From NCBI GenBank assembly GCA_026390165.1, contig JAPLGM010000001.1, positions 1-34,922 on the forward strand: DNA of 34,922 nucleotides. Direction: 5' to 3'. A model generated the notes under the pieces. That model was not told where the DNA came from. It made no database searches and worked only from the letters and a program-made list of their open reading frames with translations. The stretch is from Campylobacterales bacterium (lineage in GTDB: Bacteria > Campylobacterota > Campylobacteria > Campylobacterales > Sulfurimonadaceae). The position numbers were made by a program, and so were the translations under genes. This document shows positions 8,882-15,675 of the stretch, piece after piece. Each line of letters opens with the position of its first letter. The first letter of the stretch is position 1.

Positions 8882-8991
8882 GAAAGACTCCCCATCAGAT
8901 ACCTGCGGCACAAAGTAGGTCTAGGTGTGCTGCTGTATTCCTACCCTGACACGATGTCTAAGCATACCTTTGCACAGGTCTAATGAAGAGA
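8882..8991 (-). ncRNA. ffs: signal recognition particle RNA (4.5S, small bacterial type)
   Basis: On the minus strand the segment 8950-8929 reads GTCAGG, then GTA-GGAA-TAC, then AGCAGC. This is the SRP helix-8 signature: a GGAA tetraloop closed by three pairs above the symmetric CAGG/AGCA internal loop that binds Ffh. The flanks pair: CUCUUCAU (8990-8983) with AUGGGGAG (8895-8888), then AGACCUG with CAGGUAUCU, and CAAAG with CUUUG. A minus-strand CATAAT -10 at 9003-8998 places the start near 8990. Ends are estimated from pairing. Confidence 0.85.
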
Positions 8992-9065
8992 ATTCGCATT
9001 ATGCCTACCTTTAGCTTATGATACAATTAGGGCAAGAGAGAAAATACGAATACGGGAGAGCTATT

Positions 9066-9374
9066 ATGATCGATTTAGGTGTCGATGAGTGGACGCAAAG
9101 GGAGTATTTAACGGCCAAAAATATGTTAGAATCACGAGGGGTGAGTGTCGTATTGGTGGATACTATTCTCAATCCAATAGAGGGGGTGGAGACACTCCTT
9201 TTTAACCCTCCCCAGATGCGTGAATATCCACAAGGGAGCGTGTTCGTCTTTTATTGTTATAGCGGTAAAGGGACGCTTTCACGATTAGAGGAGTTTCGTA
9301 AAAAATTTCCTAACCATGTGTGTATTAGTTTACGAGGGGGGAGCGGGTATTGGCGCAAGAATTATCATTTATAA
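9066..9374 (+). CDS. rhodanese-like domain protein (tentative)
   Basis: The 102-residue protein has a possible rhodanese fold. YCYSGKGT resembles the active-site loop that follows the catalytic cysteine in sulfurtransferases, and the C-terminal CISLRGGSGYW matches the usual last strand and loop of that domain. It is shorter than a typical single-domain rhodanese and lacks an obvious Arg in the loop. I chose ATG 9066 because GGGAGAG precedes it; the in-frame ATG at 9018 has no SD and overlaps the ffs promoter region. The next gene overlaps its end by 25 bases, suggesting one operon. Confidence 0.55.
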   Translation: MIDLGVDEWTQREYLTAKNMLESRGVSVVLVDTILNPIEGVETLLFNPPQMREYPQGSVFVFYCYSGKGTLSRLEEFRKKFPNHVCISLRGGSGYWRKNYHL

Positions 9375-9688
9375 CGCAGGCGTGTGAAGCGTTTTTCCTC
9401 TCTCTCAATGAAGAGCGTTATTACGATGCCCATGAGGATTTAGAGGCACTTTGGTTTCCCAGACGTTTTGAGGATGACGACGAGGTGAAGCTATGGAAAG
9501 GGTTTATCAATGCTGCGGTGTGTTTTGAATTAATCAAAAAAGGTCGTCAACAAGCATCCCAGACCGCATGGAAAACTTATTTAAAATATAGCCCCCTTTT
9601 AGAGAACCTTGTTACTCCTCATAAAGAACTATACGTTAGAATAAACGAACTTATTCAAAATCGGAGAATACAATGTCCCAATTCCTAG
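9350..9688 (+). CDS. DUF309 family protein
   Basis: The 112-residue helical protein carries the DUF309 core YYDAHEDLEALW (H-x3-E-x2-W pattern) followed by KLWKGFINAAVCF, a segment shared by the family. Biochemical role is unknown. The start is TTG at 9350, preceded by GGGGGAGCGGG, and overlaps the previous gene by 25 bases. The nitroreductase start at 9673 overlaps its end by 16 bases, so three to four genes here appear coupled. Confidence 0.75.
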   Translation: MAQELSFITQACEAFFLSLNEERYYDAHEDLEALWFPRRFEDDDEVKLWKGFINAAVCFELIKKGRQQASQTAWKTYLKYSPLLENLVTPHKELYVRINELIQNRRIQCPNS

Positions 9689-10293
9689 AAGCGATGGCGT
9701 TTCGTCACGCGTGCAAGCAGTTTAATAGTGAAAAACAAATCCCCAGTGAGCAGTTTGAGTCTATGCTAGAGGTAGCACGAACCTCCCCCTCGTCGTTTGG
9801 AATGGAGCCGTGGAGACTTATTATTGTCAGGGATCCGAAATTGCGCAAAGCCCTCAAATCCTCTTGCTGGAACCAAAGCCAGATCACAGAGTGTTCCGAA
9901 CTTGTTATTTTCACCACCGACAATGATATTGTCCGAAGCGACTCTCCCTACGTGCGTAAAATGTTTGAGCGTCGGGGGATGAGCAGTGAAATAGTTGATG
10001 CCTATATGGGGGTTTATAAAAACTATCTCTCTCCTATAGAAGCGGATGAGGAACTGCTCGAAAATTGGACAGCAAAGCAGTGTTATATCCCCCTTGCCAA
10101 TATGATGACATTTGCTGCGACCCTCGAAATCGACAGCTGTCCGATCGAGGGGTTTGACAAAGAGGGTGTTGAGGCTATTTTGGATCTCGATTATGGTCGA
10201 AGTGTGGCGGTGATCTGTGCCTTTGGGTATCGGGTAAACCCTCAAAGTGAACAAAAACGGCTTGAGTTAAAACAAATCGTTGAATACCGTTAA
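9673..10293 (+). CDS. NAD(P)H-dependent nitroreductase family protein
   Basis: The 206-residue protein is a nitroreductase-fold flavoprotein. The N-terminal FRHACKQFNSEKQIP and RTSPSSFGMEPWRLIIV blocks form the FMN-binding start, QCYIPLANMMTFAATLEIDSCPIEGFD is the central family signature, and AVICAFGYR is the late strand. It is similar in outline to the oxygen-insensitive NfsB/RdxA group. The likely reaction is two-electron reduction of nitro compounds or quinones with FMN; the physiological substrate cannot be read from sequence. Confidence 0.88.
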   Translation: MSQFLEAMAFRHACKQFNSEKQIPSEQFESMLEVARTSPSSFGMEPWRLIIVRDPKLRKALKSSCWNQSQITECSELVIFTTDNDIVRSDSPYVRKMFERRGMSSEIVDAYMGVYKNYLSPIEADEELLENWTAKQCYIPLANMMTFAATLEIDSCPIEGFDKEGVEAILDLDYGRSVAVICAFGYRVNPQSEQKRLELKQIVEYR

Positions 10294-10306
10294 GAGTTGG
10301 CTTAAT

Positions 10307-11131
10307 ATGATAGTTCAAAAAATGGAGCATTATACCGATCTCATACTACAGTATAGTACAGAGTATGGATTAAAAATTTTGGGTGCAATTGCCATCTTTT
10401 TTATCGGAAAATGGATCGCCCGCAAAGCTATTTTTCTCATGGGCAAAGCCATGGAGAAAGCGCATGTCGATGCAACCCTCATCTCTTTTTCCAGTAATGT
10501 TGTTTATGTTGCCCTTATTCTCGCTATCGTCGTCGCGGCAACAAGTAATTTAGGGGTTAATACTTCCTCCTTTATTGCCATATTCGGAGCAGCTGGTTTG
10601 GGAATCGGACTTGCCCTTAAAGATACCCTTGCCAATGTCGGAGCAGCGGTGCTCATCATCTTTTTCCGCCCTTTTAAAGTGGGGGATTCGATCGAAGTCT
10701 CTGGAGTCATGGGGACGGTACACGCTATTAATCTCTTCTCTACCACCCTCACGACTGCTGATAATCGCTCTATTATTATCCCCAATGGGACGTTGGTTGC
10801 GGGAAACATCATCAATAATACGGGAAATAAAGAGCGTCGTATTGATATGACGTTTGATATTGACTATAAAAATGATCTCAAAGTGGCAAAAGAGCTGATT
10901 ACGCACGTGCTTGAAGGACATCCAAAAGTTTTAAAAGAACCTATTTTTACGGTTGCTGTAGGGGCGTTGGCTCCGACCTCCGTTCAACTATATGTGCGTC
11001 CATGGGTGCTTACCGAAGAGTATTGGGAGGTCCGATTTGAACTGATTGAAGCGATAAAACTGGAATTCGATAAACACGGGATTAGCGTCCCTTTCCCACA
11101 AATGGTTACTCATGTGAAGCAGGATGGGTAG
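10307..11131 (+). CDS. small-conductance mechanosensitive channel, MscS family
   Basis: The 274-residue protein has three N-terminal membrane segments, a glycine/alanine-rich TM3 (FIAIFGAAGLGIGLALKDTL) that lines the pore, then the beta domain (FRPFKVGDSIEVSG, IIIPNGTLVAGNIINN) and the C-terminal FDKHGISVPFPQMVTH. It opens under membrane tension during osmotic downshift. ATG 10307 is preferred over the TTG at 10280, which lies inside the nitroreductase gene. A second, broken copy of its C-terminus lies 2.7 kb downstream at 13862-13927. Confidence 0.92.
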   Translation: MIVQKMEHYTDLILQYSTEYGLKILGAIAIFFIGKWIARKAIFLMGKAMEKAHVDATLISFSSNVVYVALILAIVVAATSNLGVNTSSFIAIFGAAGLGIGLALKDTLANVGAAVLIIFFRPFKVGDSIEVSGVMGTVHAINLFSTTLTTADNRSIIIPNGTLVAGNIINNTGNKERRIDMTFDIDYKNDLKVAKELITHVLEGHPKVLKEPIFTVAVGALAPTSVQLYVRPWVLTEEYWEVRFELIEAIKLEFDKHGISVPFPQMVTHVKQDG

Positions 11132-11157
11132 AAGTATACGTATTAAACGCTATGTTT
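11132..11157 (-). pseudogene. remnant of the 3' end of the MFS transporter gene
   Basis: Read on the minus strand this stretch encodes IAFNTYTST, close to the C-terminus IAFRAYTPK of the intact MFS gene at 13920-15008. At nucleotide level GTATACG and TAAACGCTAT are shared in the same spacing with 13930-13948. It lies just past the stop of the intact mscS gene, as the MFS 3' end would if the two genes had once been directly convergent. Confidence 0.55.
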
Positions 11158-11268
11158 GAACATAAAAGGTTATACAATAAAAATTAACAGTTTTATTTTT
11201 ATATAGTTTAATAAAATTTTATGCTTAAAATCAATACAATAAGATGATCTTTATGATAGGAATTTAAT

Positions 11269-12657
11269 ATGAATACTTCAATTATCTTTTCAGTGGTAAC
11301 TTTTTTGTTGTTGACAGGCTGCGGAGGAGGAGAAAGTGGAGCAGCACCGCTAGCAGCAATTCAAATTGCCAAACCTCTCTCTTCTGTCTGTGCTGGGGTA
11401 TTTCCCGATGTCCTCTCCTCTGAGCATCTGATTCGGTTTGAAGAGACAGCTAAAATCGAAGGCTCAGGTGCAGATCTCAGAACCCCTATCCTCGAAGGGG
11501 CTCAAGGGAAGGCACTGTGTGAGAATAAGGAATGCAAGGCGGGTATTCCCGCTCCCAGTGCTTTAGCTATCTCTTCATTTGTAACAAGTTCACGGACAGA
11601 GATTCTCTCTGTTACCCAAAGCACGACGTTCACCGCTTCTGATCTTCCGAATATTATCGTTGGGGCAGATAATCTGACTCTTACATTTGACGCTCCTCAG
11701 GCTGATTATTGGAGCTTGGCTCTCCAAAAGATTGCATCGATCACCTTAAATGGAAGAAATACCCATTTGATTTTTAAAGGGGGGGACTATCAGGTTGGCT
11801 CCCTGTCAGTAGTGATTCCTGCTGGCAAACCATCGCTGCGTAGCACAACATCGATAACTGCTGAAGGTCCTGTCAAACTACTAATCCGTGATACCCTTTC
11901 ACTAAAAGACTTATCTCTTCCCTCAGCCGATGCTGCACTTACAATCAATACCTCCTCATCACGAAAAGACATCCCAGATCCCTCCAAACTGCTGATCTAT
12001 GTTGGCGGAGAGACAGTAGTTAAGATGACAGGAGGATATGAGATCAACGCACTGTTATACGGTTATAAATCGGTTAGTATTGATGGAGACAGCCGTAGTA
12101 TTCTACGCGGTGCCGTTCACGCAAAGGGCGACCTGATTGTCGGAGACAGTAAACCGGGCGGGATGTCGGGGAAATTTATATATGATCTATCAAGTGTTGA
12201 AAAACTCTATAAAGATGTCGGGCAATGTTCAATCCTCCCTGATGATCCGGGTGACGCGGGGATGCAAACTCTAATAGGAATCGATGCAAACCGTAACGGA
12301 GTAAGAGACGATGTTGAGATTTACATCTTAACAAAGTACAGTAGTGAGAAGGAACAAAAAGCGTTGATTCAGTATGCGAAAGTATTACAAGCATCTAATT
12401 TTGTATCGACACAAGAACAAAATAAACCAGTGCTTGAATCTTCATGGAAAGCAATTAATTGTGTAGGCGCAACTATAGGAAGGCAAGATAATAAGAGTTA
12501 TATTGCTATGGATGATATTGATGCAAAACATTTTAATACTGAAAACCGTCTTCTGCAACAGGATAGACTCTCTGATTTGGCTAAATACAGTGTTTTCCAT
12601 GCGAAGAAATATGGAATTGACGCTTGTATTATCGATCCTGTAACATTGAGCGAATAG
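11269..12657 (+). CDS. secreted lipoprotein with EF-hand-like loop, unknown function
   Basis: The 462-residue protein has a lipoprotein signal peptide with lipobox LLTGC (Cys18) followed by a GGG spacer. Residues about 100-320 are strand-rich and repetitive (IIVGADNLTLTF, LIFKGGDYQVGS, KLLIYVGGETVVKMTGGYEINALLYG), which suggests a beta-helix or stacked-strand domain of the kind found in pilus and surface proteins. A calcium-loop-like IDANRNGVRDDVE follows. I cannot name a function. AGGAA precedes the ATG, and the 130-base upstream gap is very AT-rich. It is followed 9 bases later by a secreted hydrolase, so the two probably form a unit; both lie in an apparent insertion. Confidence 0.7.
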   Translation: MNTSIIFSVVTFLLLTGCGGGESGAAPLAAIQIAKPLSSVCAGVFPDVLSSEHLIRFEETAKIEGSGADLRTPILEGAQGKALCENKECKAGIPAPSALAISSFVTSSRTEILSVTQSTTFTASDLPNIIVGADNLTLTFDAPQADYWSLALQKIASITLNGRNTHLIFKGGDYQVGSLSVVIPAGKPSLRSTTSITAEGPVKLLIRDTLSLKDLSLPSADAALTINTSSSRKDIPDPSKLLIYVGGETVVKMTGGYEINALLYGYKSVSIDGDSRSILRGAVHAKGDLIVGDSKPGGMSGKFIYDLSSVEKLYKDVGQCSILPDDPGDAGMQTLIGIDANRNGVRDDVEIYILTKYSSEKEQKALIQYAKVLQASNFVSTQEQNKPVLESSWKAINCVGATIGRQDNKSYIAMDDIDAKHFNTENRLLQQDRLSDLAKYSVFHAKKYGIDACIIDPVTLSE

Positions 12658-12666
12658 GAGGAAGTG

Positions 12667-13836
12667 ATGAAGAAATTATTAATCATACTTTTCCTATCTT
12701 TAACGATAACAGCAAATATATGGGGGATTGATTATAACCATTGCCGAGCAATTGTCCATATTAATGGGATTACAACTTCTGCAATTGATGCACAAAAAAA
12801 TTTAGATAAATTAATGTTTGTTTATCAGTCAGATACTGAAACCCTAGAATATTTTCTTGCCTATAACCCGACGAAAGGGTTTATCGGCGATGTGATTGAT
12901 GTTATCAAGCAGAAACTTTCGGAAAATCCTACATTGATGATCGATGGAAAAAATCTTGATTTCGAGATGCTTGTGCGGGCGGTCGTCTATCATCAGCAAG
13001 AAAGCGTTGATAAACTGACAGCTAAGGGGGTGACGGTCACAACGGAGCTTGAAACGTTAACGAAAAAAGCTTATGCCCAGAGCATGAACGACGATCCTGA
13101 TCTAGCTATTGTTAAACAGAATTTTGAAGCAGAGTTGGCAGCTACAGAGGCAGATATAGGCAATAAGATTAAATCGCTTGTCCTCGTACCCCACTCCCAA
13201 GGATCGATTTATGCCAATAAGATATATCAGCTTTTCGGCGCGACACTGCCTACCGCCCGTATCGTTGCCGTCGGGACACCCGCATCATTTGTTGCCGGAA
13301 ACGGTGATTATGTTACTAGTTATGAGGACAGTGTAATCGGGGTTGTTAGAGCAGTAGCATCTGCCTTGCAGTCGAATGCGCACGGCTATCGTAGCGGAGA
13401 TTTTATGGGGCATAATTTTATGTCAATCTACCTAAGTGCAGATGAGACTCGTATACAGATTGTCAATAAAATTACGGTAGCACTAAATACTTTACCGATA
13501 TGCAATCCTCTTCTCCCAGGGCACAACTGTAGTGACTTCCTTCCTGAGGGTTTAACGGCGCCCGTCGGACGGCTTTATGATAATGTCAAAGGATGTGCCA
13601 GTAGTGATATTCCTGAGGGGTATATCACATTTTATCGCTATAACGGTACTAACGGATGTGTTCCAAACTATACGTTCGCCTATAAAAATGCAGAGATATA
13701 TACCTGTCAAAGTTCATCAAATTTTACTATGATTGGATCGATGAAAGTCGATGATTTCTTTAAAATTGCAACCTATACAGGCAATACTACGGTTTGCGGT
13801 GGGACAAATAGTCATTGGATACGTTATGTACCGTAA
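12667..13836 (+). CDS. secreted alpha/beta-hydrolase-like protein
   Basis: The 389-residue protein starts with a Sec signal peptide (KKLLIILFLSLTITANIWG). VPHSQGS around Ser177 is a nucleophile elbow of the G/P-x-S-x-G type, preceded by a hydrophobic strand (SLVLVP). GTPASF and GHNFMSIYL could supply the later parts of a triad (His in GHNF). The C-terminal about 100 residues are Cys-rich and may form a separate disulfide-bonded domain. A lipase or esterase role is plausible, but the substrate is unknown. I chose the ATG at 12667 following TAGGAGG; a GTG at 12664 is adjacent. Confidence 0.65.
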   Translation: MKKLLIILFLSLTITANIWGIDYNHCRAIVHINGITTSAIDAQKNLDKLMFVYQSDTETLEYFLAYNPTKGFIGDVIDVIKQKLSENPTLMIDGKNLDFEMLVRAVVYHQQESVDKLTAKGVTVTTELETLTKKAYAQSMNDDPDLAIVKQNFEAELAATEADIGNKIKSLVLVPHSQGSIYANKIYQLFGATLPTARIVAVGTPASFVAGNGDYVTSYEDSVIGVVRAVASALQSNAHGYRSGDFMGHNFMSIYLSADETRIQIVNKITVALNTLPICNPLLPGHNCSDFLPEGLTAPVGRLYDNVKGCASSDIPEGYITFYRYNGTNGCVPNYTFAYKNAEIYTCQSSSNFTMIGSMKVDDFFKIATYTGNTTVCGGTNSHWIRYVP

Positions 13837-13861
13837 AAATTTTAAAGATACAGTCAATTGA

Positions 13862-13927
13862 GTAAAATATCAGCAACAATTTGACAAATATGCCATTACA
13901 GTTCCCATCCCACACATGGTTACTTAG
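13862..13927 (+). pseudogene. remnant of an mscS 3' end
   Basis: In one frame this stretch reads VKYQQQFDKYAITVPIPHMVT then a stop, with another stop just before it. It aligns with the end of the intact MscS channel gene (IKLEFDKHGISVPFPQMVTH). It is diverged at both DNA and protein level, so it is not a recent exact duplicate. Its last bases overlap the 3' end of the convergent MFS gene. Confidence 0.7.
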
Positions 13928-15008
13928 GGGTATACGCTCTAAACGCTATCCCAGCCCCAAGTGCAGCAATCGCTCCCCCAGCGAACAGATAGTCGGGGGT
14001 ATACTGATACAACATACCAGCCCCCAATGCCCCCACAAAGCCCCCCAATCCGTAGGATATACCGAAGAAAAATTGCTGAGAGAGACGACGTGCACTATAG
14101 AGGGAGAATAGGGCACTAATTGCGGCGGTATGAAAAAGGGCAAAACTAAAGGCATGGAGGGTTTGGGATAGAAATAAAAGGGGTAGAGATGTGGGGAAAA
14201 GATCGACTATCAGCCAGCGTACTACGGTGACAAAGGCGGTAAGTTGAAGGATTTTCCATAGATTTCTTCGTAATAGAGGGCCTTGAAAATAAAACATCAA
14301 AATTTCGGCTACAACCCCAAACCCCCACAGCCAAACGGTTGACTCTAACGATATGCCATGATCGGTTGCGTAAATGGTAAAGAAGTTGTAAAACGGCCCG
14401 AAGCTCACCTGCATCAAGAAAAATCCGATCCACAGGGGAAGATGGGGCAAAGGGTTAAACGAACTCTCCTCTTCACCCTCAGATGGGTGTTTTTGGTGGT
14501 GCATTCCGATAACAGCCCCAAGAATCAACGTCCCTATCGCCATAGCAATCAAAAAACCGATTCCCACCTGAGGTGAGGTGAGCCATCGTACCAGTACTAG
14601 CGAGACGGCAATAAAGCCGATGGATCCAAAGAGACGGATTCTTCCGTAACGTTCCCGACCGATACGCTCTAGGGCAATTACTTCGACGTAAGGGAGGACA
14701 AGGGCAATACCGATACCAAAGAGGATGTTCACCCCCAACAACGCCAAAAAATGCTCCAGTGAGGGATAAAATCCCACTGCCCCTATCATCATCAATGAAA
14801 GTGCGGTATAAAAGGTTCGTTGATCGAGCTTGAATCCCCGTAAAAATAAAAAGGGAATCCCAAACCGAACCAGTGGAGCGCACGCAAGAATAACGCCTAT
14901 CTCCATCGAATTCATTCCACTCATAGAGAGGATTTTAGGGACAAAAATAACATGGACTCCGATAAGGGCAAAATAGAAAAAATAGAAGAGGGCGACGAGA
15001 ACGATCAC
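13920..15008 (-). CDS. MFS transporter (MFS_1-like)
   Basis: The 362-residue membrane protein has about twelve hydrophobic segments and resembles the MFS_1-like group, which includes the 3-phenylpropionate and nucleoside transporters. The segment ALERIGRERYGRIRLFGSIGF is the typical conserved loop of this group. Substrate cannot be predicted. The start is GTG at 15008, only one base after the stop of the upstream RDD gene, so the two are co-transcribed. Confidence 0.85.
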   Translation of the reverse strand: MIVLVALFYFFYFALIGVHVIFVPKILSMSGMNSMEIGVILACAPLVRFGIPFLFLRGFKLDQRTFYTALSLMMIGAVGFYPSLEHFLALLGVNILFGIGIALVLPYVEVIALERIGRERYGRIRLFGSIGFIAVSLVLVRWLTSPQVGIGFLIAMAIGTLILGAVIGMHHQKHPSEGEEESSFNPLPHLPLWIGFFLMQVSFGPFYNFFTIYATDHGISLESTVWLWGFGVVAEILMFYFQGPLLRRNLWKILQLTAFVTVVRWLIVDLFPTSLPLLFLSQTLHAFSFALFHTAAISALFSLYSARRLSQQFFFGISYGLGGFVGALGAGMLYQYTPDYLFAGGAIAALGAGIAFRAYTPK

Positions 15009-15009
15009 G

Positions 15010-15516
15010 CTACAAGACGCGAATCACGGCCGTACCGCTGAGAAGATCGTGAAGGGTTCGTTTATCACGGCGTAGCAGACCGATAAAAAAGCCAACAAGG
15101 GTGATAAGGGAGATAAAATAGCCGATAAAACGGAGAATAAGTTTCCAATAAGGGGCATTTTGCAGGGTATGGGCATCGACGACGCGTGTATGTGCCATCT
15201 TTTTCCCTGGGGTTTGACCACTTTTATGCCACATCACGACCGTAACAGACATAAACAAGAGGAGCTGTGTCAGCGAACCAAGGGGATTAGGGGGATTTTT
15301 GAGTGCTTCTTTATTTTGCATAAGTACATCCATCCCCCCTGCTGTATGGGTTTGATCATAGCCGAAGAGAAAGATGATGATGAGGGAAATAGGTAATCCA
15401 ATCATAAAAATATCGGTGATTAATCCTAGTGCACGTGACCAAAAAGGGGCGTAAGCAATTTTTTGAGGAGCGGATAGGGATATTTTTTTATTTTTTTTAA
15501 GGGTTCGATGTCGCAT
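15010..15516 (-). CDS. RDD family membrane protein
   Basis: The 168-residue protein has three to four membrane segments and the family marks: an Arg in FWSRALGLITD, then KSGQTPGKKMAHTRVVDA, and the C-terminal RRDKRTLHDLLSGTAVI. RDD proteins are integral inner-membrane proteins, some linked to ion exchange, but no specific role can be assigned here. The gene ends one base before the MFS start. Confidence 0.88.
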   Translation of the reverse strand: MRHRTLKKNKKISLSAPQKIAYAPFWSRALGLITDIFMIGLPISLIIIFLFGYDQTHTAGGMDVLMQNKEALKNPPNPLGSLTQLLLFMSVTVVMWHKSGQTPGKKMAHTRVVDAHTLQNAPYWKLILRFIGYFISLITLVGFFIGLLRRDKRTLHDLLSGTAVIRVL

Positions 15517-15638
15517 AGTGTAATTATAACGGGATTACTATTCATTTACTAAAAAGTTGCATAATTATGATATCCCAATTGGTCGCAGCAGCCAACGGGG
15601 AGTTTTCATTTTTTCGATACTCCTTAAGATCAAAGCGC

Positions 15639-15660
15639 TCAGGCTACTCCTCCTGAGCAA
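15639..15660 (-). terminator. hairpin downstream of flgE (possible terminator)
   Basis: GCTCAGG and CCTGAGC form a 7-bp stem with a loop of about 8 bases, placed about 20 bases after the flgE stop on the minus strand. There is no long T-run on that strand, so termination would be weak or factor-assisted. Confidence 0.4.
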
Positions 15661-15675
15661 CTTCCCCTTTAAAAG

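Noticed and set aside
9018-9065. N-terminal extension of the rhodanese-like gene from ATG 9018
   Set aside because: No SD, and it would overlap the likely promoter area shared with ffs; ATG 9066 has GGGAGAG upstream.
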